Shown here one piece after another: positions 1 through 6,141 of a DNA stretch of 6,728 bases. Made by a program: the position numbers and the translations under genes. The DNA lies in the NCBI RefSeq assembly GCF_938030685.1, contig NZ_CALHHX010000090.1, positions 1-6,728 of the forward strand, read 5' to 3'. Numbering within the stretch: the stretch's first letter is position 1; the number at the start of each line of letters is the position of its first letter. Under the pieces are notes generated by a model. That model did no database searches. It saw only the letters and a program-made list of their open reading frames with translations, and had not been told where the DNA came from. The stretch is from an uncultured Campylobacter sp. (lineage in GTDB: Bacteria; Campylobacterota; Campylobacteria; Campylobacterales; Campylobacteraceae).

Positions 1-15
1 TTTTTTGCTCTGCAT
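1..15 (-). CDS. Start of the next gene, cut by the window edge (first five codons)
   Basis: An ATG at 13-15 begins MQSKK and then leaves the window. It is preceded by a near-perfect Shine-Dalgarno, AAAGGAG at 21-27, with a spacing of five bases. It is on the same strand as the nuo genes, about 130 bases after nuoN, so it may be transcribed with them. Nothing can be said about the product. Confidence 0.55.
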
Positions 16-127
16 TTTCGCTCCTTTAAAAACTCACTCAAATCGCGCACATCAAGCAGCGCAAAGCCGTAGCCGCCTAGCTCGCCCAAAAACGTATCTC
101 TTCTTTGCTAACAAAGCGCGGCGGGGC
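3..127 (-). pseudogene. Coding-like fragment, possibly frameshifted, downstream of nuoN
   Basis: Two adjacent frames read like one protein. The first, from 127 to about 92, reads APPRFVSKEEIR and then runs into TGG GCG AGC TAG. The second, open to the window edge, reads FLGELGGYGFALLDVRDL and then SEFLKERKCRAK. The switch falls at five A's on the plus strand (88-92). Adding one base there would join them as ...SKEEIRFLGELGGYG.... No start codon with a ribosome site precedes the first part, where a TGA lies at 128-130. This could be the remnant of a lost gene, a small gene starting at the TTG at 87-89, or a chance open frame. I do not recognise the protein. Confidence 0.25.
21..27 (-). promoter_or_regulatory. 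Shine-Dalgarno site for the downstream partial gene
   Basis: AAAGGAG on the minus strand, five bases before the ATG at 15, is one of the best ribosome sites in the window. It is the main reason for calling a gene start there. Confidence 0.6.
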
Positions 128-146
128 TCACGATTAAAATTTAAGC

Positions 147-1922
147 TCAATACCCGCTTAAGAAGACGAAATTATTTACCGCGCCGGTTAGGAATTTCAC
201 CAAAAATGGCGCCAGCACGCACGCCACGCTAGCTAGCACGACGGCAAATTCTATCTGCACCGAGACCGTTCCCAGCGAGCCGTCAAGCTCCGCGTCCTCT
301 CGCGGTTCATGCAAAAACATACGCACGATGAGACGCAGGTAGTAATACAGCGCGAGCGCGCTATTTACCACCATGATGACGGCGAGGGCGAAGTAGCCCG
401 AATTGACCGCCGCGCTTAGCAGATACATCTTGCCCCAAAACACGCTAAACGGCGGAATGCCCGCAAGCGAGAGCATGAAGATCGCCGCGCATAGCGCAAA
501 AAGCGGATGGGTGCGGATCAGCCCGTCAAATTTCTCAAACGGATGCTCGAAGCGAGCTGTAAATTTAGAGCTTTGCTCGAAAGTTTCGGCACCGGGCTCG
601 CAAGTTTTAGTGCCGAAAAGGCTCGCTTCCGCGCCGGGCTTAGTCGCTTTCAAATTTGACCCGCTTTCTTTGGAATTTTGCTCGCTCGCTTTAACGCTCC
701 ACTCGCCGCAGGCTGAATTTTGCCCGCTCGCGCCTAAATTTAACTCGCCGACAAGGTTCGGCTCGTGATTTTGCGAAAAAGTGGGCTTTGCGTTTGAGAT
801 AGAGCTCTCGCCGTTTGCATTTAAATTTAAAGCGGGGCTTTGGGTTTTAAATTTTAAATTTAACGAGCGCGCGCGCCTTTGCCGCACGCACCAGATGAAC
901 GCAAACGCGCCGAGATTGGCCGCGGCGTATAGTATCCAGTAGGTAAAAAGTGCGGCATTTGCCTGCGTCGAGCCGATCACGATCGCGCAGAGCACGAAGC
1001 CAGCGTGCGAAACGGAGCTGAAAGCAAGCATCCGCTTGACGTCGCGCTGCACGAGCGCCATGAGGTTCGCTAAGCTCATCGTAAGCACCGCTACGGCGTA
1101 GAGCACGATGTTTAGCCACTGCACGCCGATGCTTTGTAGCGCTTCAAACAGCCTGATCGCCACGACAAAGCCCGCGATTTTTGGGACGACGGACAAAAAG
1201 CCCGCCATAGCGGAGCTCGCGCCCTCGTAAACGTCGGGCGTCCAGGTGTGAAACGGGATCAGCGAGAGCTTAAAACCTATCGAGACGATCATAAATGAGC
1301 AAGCGGTGAAAAGCAGGACGTTGGTTTGTAAATTTGAACTCTTAGCGATCTGCGCGATATTTGAAATTTCCATAGAGCCGGTCGATAGAAAAAACATCGC
1401 CGCGCCGAATGCGAAAAAGCCTGACCCCAGCGCGCCCATTATGAAGTATTTTAGCGCCGCTTCGACCGATCTGGCGCGATTATGCAGCGCGATTAGCGTA
1501 TAAAGCGCCAGCGAGCCCGTCTCAAGCCCAACGAGGATCATCATTAAGCTTTCGCTCGCGACCATAAACTCATAGCCCACGAGCACGAATAAAAACAGCA
1601 CGAAAAACTCCGCCGTGTGGTACTCGTGCGCGCTTCTTGCGCCCAAAGACAGAAAGATGAAAAATATCGAGCCTGCGAGCATGATAAGCATCGATAGCGT
1701 CGCGATTCCGTCCACCAGCATCACGTCGAAAAGCCCGCGTATGCCGCTGTTGTATCCGAAAACAAGCCCGAAGCCGAGCGCAAGAGCTAGTATCGTGATG
1801 ACGGCGTAAAATTTATACGATAGCGTGCGCGCAAAAAGCGAAACCGCGAGCATCAGCAGGGCAAATCCTCCGAGTATCGCCATAGGCGCGATCGAGGCTA
1901 AATTTAAAAGATTATTTTGCAT
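147..1922 (-). CDS. nuoN: NuoN, antiporter-like proton-pumping subunit of complex I, with a large insertion
   Basis: NuoN is the antiporter-like subunit nearest the NuoA/J/K part of the arm. The core is intact: E134 in VGLETGSLALY (TM5), K158 in EAALKYFIMGALGSGFF, K218 in GFKLSLIPFHTWTPDVYEG (TM7), K248 in VVPKIAGF (TM8) and K498 in VFWGKMYLL (TM12). The first four fall within one residue of their E. coli positions, but the last is 103 residues later than E. coli K395. The length, 591 residues, compares with 485 in E. coli. The surplus is one hydrophilic block at about residues 352-458, between the helix ending AFAFIWCV and the segment HPFEKFDGLIRTHPLFAL. Its N-terminal flank RQRRAR is basic, as expected on the cytoplasmic side. 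The frame stays open through the block and the helices after it are normal, so a functional protein is likely. The ATG overlaps nuoM by 11 bases, with AAGG at 1932-1935. Confidence 0.96.
   Translation of the reverse strand: MQNNLLNLASIAPMAILGGFALLMLAVSLFARTLSYKFYAVITILALALGFGLVFGYNSGIRGLFDVMLVDGIATLSMLIMLAGSIFFIFLSLGARSAHEYHTAEFFVLFLFVLVGYEFMVASESLMMILVGLETGSLALYTLIALHNRARSVEAALKYFIMGALGSGFFAFGAAMFFLSTGSMEISNIAQIAKSSNLQTNVLLFTACSFMIVSIGFKLSLIPFHTWTPDVYEGASSAMAGFLSVVPKIAGFVVAIRLFEALQSIGVQWLNIVLYAVAVLTMSLANLMALVQRDVKRMLAFSSVSHAGFVLCAIVIGSTQANAALFTYWILYAAANLGAFAFIWCVRQRRARSLNLKFKTQSPALNLNANGESSISNAKPTFSQNHEPNLVGELNLGASGQNSACGEWSVKASEQNSKESGSNLKATKPGAEASLFGTKTCEPGAETFEQSSKFTARFEHPFEKFDGLIRTHPLFALCAAIFMLSLAGIPPFSVFWGKMYLLSAAVNSGYFALAVIMVVNSALALYYYLRLIVRMFLHEPREDAELDGSLGTVSVQIEFAVVLASVACVLAPFLVKFLTGAVNNFVFLSGY
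585..617. repeat. Inverted repeat within the nuoN insertion
   Basis: TTCGGCAC at 585-592 and GTGCCGAA at 610-617 are perfect 8-base inverted arms around a 17-base spacer. There is no T-run after the stem on the coding strand and the site lies inside an intact gene, so it is not called a terminator. It may only reflect the repeated Gly/Glu/Ala/Thr-coding words of the insertion. Confidence 0.4.
663..682 (-). repeat. 20-base word shared with the Ser/Asn-rich tail, copy in nuoN
   Basis: These 20 bases match 6414-6433 at 19 positions. Here they encode part of SEQNSKESGS in the NuoN insertion; in the other gene they encode RNSKES. The same frame is used at both sites. It is the clearest DNA link between the two low-complexity regions. 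Confidence 0.65.
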
Positions 1923-3441
1923 CGCTTCTTACCTTAAAATTTGCTTTTTCCATATAGGCGCGAGTCGCGGTTTGAGAGGCTTTGTTAAACATCAACTCAA
2001 GGCTTTGCGTCACGCTGGGCTCGATGCTTTTTAGCATCAGATTCGGCGCGACGCCCAGCGCTACCACCAGCACGCAGATAGGGATGATAGAGCAAAGCTC
2101 GGTTCTGTTTAGATCGCTTAGCTTTTTATTTTCCTCATGCACGAGCGCGCCGAAGAAGGTCTTTTTATAAAGATTCATCGAATAGATCGCGCCCATTATG
2201 ATGCCGAGTCCACCCAAAAGCGCATAGCTAAAGCTTATTTTAAAAATCCCAACAAGGCCTAAGAATTCTCCCACGAAACCGATCGTAAGAGGAAGGCCTA
2301 TCGAGCCCAACAGCACGACGCAAAAGCAAAACGCATAAAGCGGCATCACCCGCGCAAGCCCGCCGAATTCGCTAAAAAGCTTCGTATGCCTGCGGTCGTA
2401 TAAAAAGCCTACGAGCATAAAGAGCCCGCCGCTTACGATACCGTGGCTTATCATCAAAAATACCGCGCCGCTCATTCCTTCGCGGCTTATTGAAAAAATT
2501 CCAAGCATTATGACGCCCATATGCGCGATCGAGCTATACGCGATAACCTGTTTGATATCCTTCTGCGCAAAGGCGATGAAGCTTGCATAGATGATCATAA
2601 CGATCGCTACGGCGCACATCATCCCGCTAAAATAGACGCTCGCATCCGGAAACAGCGGCAGCGAAAATCGCACGAAGCCGTAGGTGCCCATCTTAAGAAG
2701 CACCGCGGCAAGCAGAACCGAGCCTATCGTAGGGGCCTGCCCGTGCGCATACGGCAGCCAGGTATGAAAAGGAAAGCAAGGGGTCTTGATCGCAAAGGCG
2801 ATCGAAAATGCCAAAAACAGAGGAATTTGCGTGCTAAGCGGCAGCGATAGGCTCTGCCAGTCTAGGATATTAAAGCTGTACTCGCCCGTAGCCTCGTGAT
2901 AGAAATAGCTCATCGCCACGAGTCCTACAAGTAGAAACATCGAACCCAGGAAAGTGTAGATGAAAAATTTCACCGCGGCGTAAATTCTCTTGCCGCTGCC
3001 CCACGCGCCGATGATATAGAGCATCGGAATAAGCGAAAGCTCCCAAAATATGTAAAACAAAATAGCATCCAGCGCCACAAAAACGCCCACCATCGTCATT
3101 TCTAAAAATAGAATGCAGATGATTAAATTTTTGGCGCGCTCTTTAATGCTTAGACTAAGCAGCGCTAAAAAGGTAACCAGCGTGCTTAGGATCACTAAAA
3201 ACAGCGAAATTCCGTCCACGCCGATGAAGTAGTTGATGCCGTATTCGCTTATGAAAGGGTGCAGCACGCTAAACGCGATGCCGTCCACCGGCTCATAGAG
3301 TATCCACAAAACTAGCGAAAGCACGAACTCTATAAAGCTCATCGTAACGGCGTAGGTCTTGATGCTCGCTTCGTCGATCAAAAAGCCTAAAACCGCAGCT
3401 ACCGCCGGAAAAAATATAACCAAACTTAAAAAGTATTCCAT
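1912..3441 (-). CDS. nuoM: NuoM, antiporter-like proton-pumping subunit of complex I
   Basis: This 509-residue protein, as long as E. coli NuoM, is the middle antiporter-like subunit and is related to MrpD. The proton-channel residues are present: E134 in FWELSLIPMLYIIG (TM5), K219 in AFAIKTPCFPFHTWLPYAH (TM7), K250 in LLAAVLLKMGTYGF (TM8) and E392 in GFVGEFLG (TM12). NuoM differs from NuoL and NuoN in having Glu at the last position, as here. H333 in ISHGIVSGGLF is a conserved histidine of the family. The start at 3441 (MEYFLSLVIFFP) is an ATG preceded by GAGGTG and gives the normal N-terminus. A TTG at 3459 would add six residues and overlap nuoL, and is less likely. The polar end (EKANFKVRSDAK) overlaps the nuoN start by 11 bases. 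No insertion is seen, unlike in NuoN. Confidence 0.97.
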   Translation of the reverse strand: MEYFLSLVIFFPAVAAVLGFLIDEASIKTYAVTMSFIEFVLSLVLWILYEPVDGIAFSVLHPFISEYGINYFIGVDGISLFLVILSTLVTFLALLSLSIKERAKNLIICILFLEMTMVGVFVALDAILFYIFWELSLIPMLYIIGAWGSGKRIYAAVKFFIYTFLGSMFLLVGLVAMSYFYHEATGEYSFNILDWQSLSLPLSTQIPLFLAFSIAFAIKTPCFPFHTWLPYAHGQAPTIGSVLLAAVLLKMGTYGFVRFSLPLFPDASVYFSGMMCAVAIVMIIYASFIAFAQKDIKQVIAYSSIAHMGVIMLGIFSISREGMSGAVFLMISHGIVSGGLFMLVGFLYDRRHTKLFSEFGGLARVMPLYAFCFCVVLLGSIGLPLTIGFVGEFLGLVGIFKISFSYALLGGLGIIMGAIYSMNLYKKTFFGALVHEENKKLSDLNRTELCSIIPICVLVVALGVAPNLMLKSIEPSVTQSLELMFNKASQTATRAYMEKANFKVRSDAK

Positions 3442-3444
3442 GCC

Positions 3445-3450
3445 CACCTC
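3445..3450 (-). promoter_or_regulatory. Shine-Dalgarno site that decides the nuoM start
   Basis: GAGGTG on the minus strand overlaps the nuoL stop codon (TGAGGTG) and lies just before the ATG at 3441. This favours that ATG over the TTG at 3459 and suggests that termination on nuoL and initiation on nuoM are coupled. Confidence 0.65.
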
Positions 3451-5296
3451 ACAGCGCAAACGCCAAAATCAGCAAAATGAAAGATCCCAAAACCATCCAC
3501 CTTAAATTTGCGCTCAAATCTCCGCTATTGCTCGCACGATCCGCACCTTCGCCGCTTTTTACCGCCACGCGAGCGATCAGATCGACGCTGGCGTCTATGA
3601 TCGCGCCGTCGCATTTAGCACAGATCTCGCTAAGCTTGGCGTATCCGCGCACGATCACGCGCTCATAAATTTGCGGGATAAAATACTGAGCGATCAAAAT
3701 TTTATAAAATTTGCAGTTCTTTAAATTTTGGCTAAATTTGCCCTTGCCGTATGTCCAAATCGTGCCGATCGCCACCGCGCTTATCATCGCTAGCGTTATG
3801 GCGATCAAAATTACCTCCACGCCGTGCGGGATCGAAGCTTTAAAGCCCGGTAGTATGCTAAGCACGAACTCCGCAAAATCGTGCTCAAAAAAGCCCGCGA
3901 TCACCGCAGGCACAGCTAATACGCCCATCGCGATGAGGGCAAAGCCTTTCGCCTCGTGCGGATGGTGGGTAAATTTTTGCTTGCCGAAAAACACGAGCAT
4001 TATCAGACGCACGCTGTAAAACGTCGTCATCGCAGCGCCCGCAAACAGCAGCGCCCAGATAAAATACGCGTCCGCGCTCCACGCCGCTTCCAAAATTTTA
4101 TCTTTTGAGAAAAAGCCCGCGAACGGATAAAATCCGCAAAGCGCAAGCGAGCCTATGCACATTAAAATCGCCGTAGGCCGCATAAACTTATATAATCCGC
4201 CCATATTTTGGATATTTAGATCGTCCTTCATCGCGTGCATTACGTTGCCCGCGCCCAAAAATAGAAGCGCTTTGAAAAACGCATGCGTCGCCAGATGAAA
4301 TAGTGCGATCCAATACGCCCCGAGCCCCGCGGCTACGAACATATAGCCAAGCTGCGAGAGCGTGGAGTAGGCGATGATTTTTTTAAGATCGTTATGAACC
4401 AGCGCCATCGACGCTGCAAAGACCGCCACAAAAGCGCCTAGGCAGACGATAAAACCGCTTACTTCGGGCGCGAGCGCGAAAATCGTGTTTGCGCGGATTA
4501 CCAGATAAACGCCCGCCGTAACCATCGTCGCTGCGTGAATGAGCGCGGATACGGGCGTCGGACCCGCCATCGCGTCTGCCAGCCAGGTATGGAATGGAAA
4601 CTGCGCGCTTTTGCCCATCGCGCCGATAAATAAAAGCGCTGCGATTAGGGTTAAAATTTCAGGCTCCAAGCTCGCTGCGTTCGCAAATACCACCTCGTAG
4701 CGCAACGAGCCGAAATTTAAATAGATCAGAAAAATTCCAAGCAACATCCCAAGGTCTGCGATGCGGTTCATTATGAAAGCTTCGTTGGCGCACCAGCTGT
4801 AATTGCTCCTATCATACCAAAAGCCGATCAGCAGCCACGAGCAGAGTCCGACCCCCTCCCAGCCGATGAAAAGTCCTAAAAAATTATCGCTCGTTACCAA
4901 AACCAGCATCGAAAAAACGAAAAGTCCCAGGAAGCTGAAAAATTTAGCGAAGTTTTCATCATCCCACATATAGTAGATCGAATACACGTGCACTACGCTG
5001 GATACGATGCCTACGACCACCATCATCACCGCACTTACGCTATCTATGAGAAAGCTAAATTTTGCGTCCAAAAATCCCGTGCTTATGAAATCGGCTAAGC
5101 TTACGCTGATTAGGCGGTTGTCAGAGACGAGCTCCATCAAAGCAAGCGACGCGATAGTACTTAAAATCACCAGCGCCGAGCAGACTACGCCTATAAACAT
5201 CTTGTCTTTGGCGCGAATGAAAACGCCTGCGAAGATCGCCGAGGCAAGCGGTGCGAAAAGGGCGATTAAGAGCCATACAAAAACGGTATCAAGCAT
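3449..5296 (-). CDS. nuoL: NuoL, antiporter-like proton-pumping subunit of complex I
   Basis: At 615 residues this is the usual length (E. coli has 613). NuoL is the outermost pumping subunit of the membrane arm, related to MrpA, and sends a long lateral helix back along the arm. The antiporter core is intact. E147 in GWEGVGLCSWLLIGFW is the TM5 glutamate, K229 in GAMGKSAQFPFHTWL the TM7 lysine, H254 in ALIHAATMVTAG the TM8 histidine and K342 in HAFFKALLFLGAG a further channel lysine. FFSKD (residues 396-399) carries the TM12 lysine, K398. D181 in MNRIADLG is also conserved. Residues from about 520 to 598 are mostly polar or amphipathic, fitting the lateral helix region, and residues 600-615 form the last membrane helix. 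TAAGGA at 5305-5310 precedes the ATG by 8 bases. The gene overlaps nuoK by 8 bases and ends 7 bases before nuoM. Confidence 0.97.
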   Translation of the reverse strand: MLDTVFVWLLIALFAPLASAIFAGVFIRAKDKMFIGVVCSALVILSTIASLALMELVSDNRLISVSLADFISTGFLDAKFSFLIDSVSAVMMVVVGIVSSVVHVYSIYYMWDDENFAKFFSFLGLFVFSMLVLVTSDNFLGLFIGWEGVGLCSWLLIGFWYDRSNYSWCANEAFIMNRIADLGMLLGIFLIYLNFGSLRYEVVFANAASLEPEILTLIAALLFIGAMGKSAQFPFHTWLADAMAGPTPVSALIHAATMVTAGVYLVIRANTIFALAPEVSGFIVCLGAFVAVFAASMALVHNDLKKIIAYSTLSQLGYMFVAAGLGAYWIALFHLATHAFFKALLFLGAGNVMHAMKDDLNIQNMGGLYKFMRPTAILMCIGSLALCGFYPFAGFFSKDKILEAAWSADAYFIWALLFAGAAMTTFYSVRLIMLVFFGKQKFTHHPHEAKGFALIAMGVLAVPAVIAGFFEHDFAEFVLSILPGFKASIPHGVEVILIAITLAMISAVAIGTIWTYGKGKFSQNLKNCKFYKILIAQYFIPQIYERVIVRGYAKLSEICAKCDGAIIDASVDLIARVAVKSGEGADRASNSGDLSANLRWMVLGSFILLILAFAL

Positions 5297-5612
5297 CCGG
5301 CCCGTCCTTAGAAGGATTTTTAAAATTTACGAAGCTGTCAAGTTCGATGCTGCCCGTTTTCTTATACCACAAGATGAGCAGCCCTAACCCCACGGCCATC
5401 TCGCTCGCGGCGATCGCGACGATGAAAAGCGCAAAAATTTCGCCGTTGATGTTGTCGTAAAATTTTGCCACGGCGACGAGGGCTAAATTTGCGGCGTTTA
5501 ATAAAATTTCGCTCGAAAAAAAGAGCATTATCAAATTTCTTCGCTTCATCATACCCGCAAGCCCGAGCCCAAACATCATCGCAGCGACGATCAGATAGTG
5601 ATTTAGACCCAT
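5289..5612 (-). CDS. nuoK: NuoK, complex I membrane subunit K
   Basis: This 107-residue protein has three membrane helices (about residues 5-22, 26-50 and 58-83) and is homologous to MrpC of Mrp antiporters. The two conserved membrane glutamates are present: E35 in FFSSEILLNAANL and E71 in AASEMAVGLGLLI. They match E36 and E72 of the E. coli protein, which belong to the charged axis for proton transfer. The start is chosen at 5612 (MGLNHYLIV...) rather than at the in-frame ATG at 5633. That start gives the usual short N-terminus before helix 1, has GAGGGA at 5617-5622, and lies one base after the nuoJ stop. The earlier ATG would add MKRARDK and overlap nuoJ by 20 bases. The tail after helix 3 (KKTGSIELDSFVNFKNPSKDGPDA) is hydrophilic and a little longer than in many NuoK. 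The gene overlaps the start of nuoL by 8 bases. Confidence 0.95.
   Translation of the reverse strand: MGLNHYLIVAAMMFGLGLAGMMKRRNLIMLFFSSEILLNAANLALVAVAKFYDNINGEIFALFIVAIAASEMAVGLGLLILWYKKTGSIELDSFVNFKNPSKDGPDA
5305..5310 (-). promoter_or_regulatory. Shine-Dalgarno site for nuoL
   Basis: TAAGGA on the minus strand lies 8 bases before the nuoL ATG, inside the end of nuoK. The nuoL start therefore has its own ribosome site in addition to likely coupling through the overlap. Confidence 0.6.
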
Positions 5613-5613
5613 T

Positions 5614-6141
5614 TTATCCCTCGCTCTCTTCATAGCTCAGGCTCGCGTCCATCTGCTTATGCGCGAGCACGATAGCGCAGATCATCGCCACGAGCAGCAT
5701 CACGGCTGCAAGCTCGAAAATCGCCAGATATTTCGTAAAGATAATCATCCCAAGTGCCTCGGTGTCGTCGGTGTTTAAAATTTTAAGCGTTTCTACGTTG
5801 TTCGCAACCACCGCGCCAAGCACGATAATCACGAGCAAAAATGCGATCACGCCGCTAAGCGCGAAAAATAGCCTTGCCCCCTTTTTCGGCTCGCTTACGT
5901 TTTTATCCGCGCCCAAAAACATCAGCGCGAAGCCGTAAAGCACGATCACGGCGCCAGTGTAGACTATGATCTGCACTACGCCCAAAAACTCCGCATCCAG
6001 CAAGAAGAAAAATCCGCTCATAAATACCATGCCGCCGGCCAGCGCGCTAAGGGCATAAAGGACGTTTTTGCTAAAAACGCTGATGCCGAAAAGCGCCAGG
6101 CAAACCGCACTGAAAAAATAAAATGCAAGCGTTTGTATCAT
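5614..6141 (-). CDS. nuoJ: NuoJ, complex I membrane subunit J
   Basis: This 175-residue membrane protein is a core part of the proton-translocating arm. It packs with NuoA and NuoK between NuoH and the antiporter-like subunits. Five hydrophobic segments are visible at about residues 3-22, 26-47, 53-77, 91-112 and 135-160. The family signature is in the third: EFLGVVQIIVYTGAVIVLYG (residues 51-70), where NuoJ has a pi-bulge helix involved in coupling quinone reduction to pumping. The end is short, polar and acidic (SYEESEG). The length is usual for the family or slightly short. The ATG overlaps the upstream TGA as ATGA and is preceded at 6144-6150 by GGAGGAG, a strong Shine-Dalgarno within the last codons of the preceding gene. 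This suggests translational coupling. It ends one base before the chosen nuoK start. Confidence 0.95.
   Translation of the reverse strand: MIQTLAFYFFSAVCLALFGISVFSKNVLYALSALAGGMVFMSGFFFLLDAEFLGVVQIIVYTGAVIVLYGFALMFLGADKNVSEPKKGARLFFALSGVIAFLLVIIVLGAVVANNVETLKILNTDDTEALGMIIFTKYLAIFELAAVMLLVAMICAIVLAHKQMDASLSYEESEG
5617..5622 (-). promoter_or_regulatory. Shine-Dalgarno site that decides the nuoK start
   Basis: GAGGGA on the minus strand lies four bases before the ATG at 5612. It supports that start over the in-frame ATG at 5633. It overlaps the last codons of nuoJ. Confidence 0.6.

Larger units (their letters stand above)
549..869 (-). other. Low-complexity insertion inside nuoN (about residues 352-458)
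   Basis: About 107 residues without hydrophobic helices, rich in Ser, Asn, Ala, Glu, Gly and Lys, sit in the TM11-TM12 loop. Short motifs recur: LNLKFK, LNLNAN and ELNLGA; GQNS and EQNS; KPGAEA and EPGAET. The DNA holds six AAATTT words (561, 652, 736, 823, 849, 856). Two copies in tandem around 849-861 suggest growth by slippage. No inverted-repeat ends or target duplication of an insertion sequence were seen. The edges are approximate because they rest on remembered family lengths rather than an alignment. Confidence 0.8.

Noticed and set aside
130..190. Rho-independent terminator after nuoN
   Set aside because: Only a weak, widely spaced pairing (AAGCGGG with CCCCGCC...CGCTT) is present, without a following T-run, so no terminator is called.
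403..768. Plus-strand open frame of 121 codons across the nuoN insertion
   Set aside because: It lies antisense to nuoN, has no ribosome site I can support, and owes its length to the biased composition of the insertion.
549..869. Insertion sequence or intein as the cause of the nuoN insertion
   Set aside because: There are no transposase or splicing motifs, no terminal inverted repeats and no clear target duplication. The segment is simply low-complexity coding sequence.
847..1119. Minus-strand 90-codon frame inside nuoN
   Set aside because: It is an alternative frame of a conserved NuoN membrane region and has no recognisable features.
2521..2850. Plus-strand 109-codon frame rich in Arg and Lys opposite nuoM
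   Set aside because: Its very basic composition is typical of an antisense reading of a membrane protein gene. It is a shadow of nuoM.
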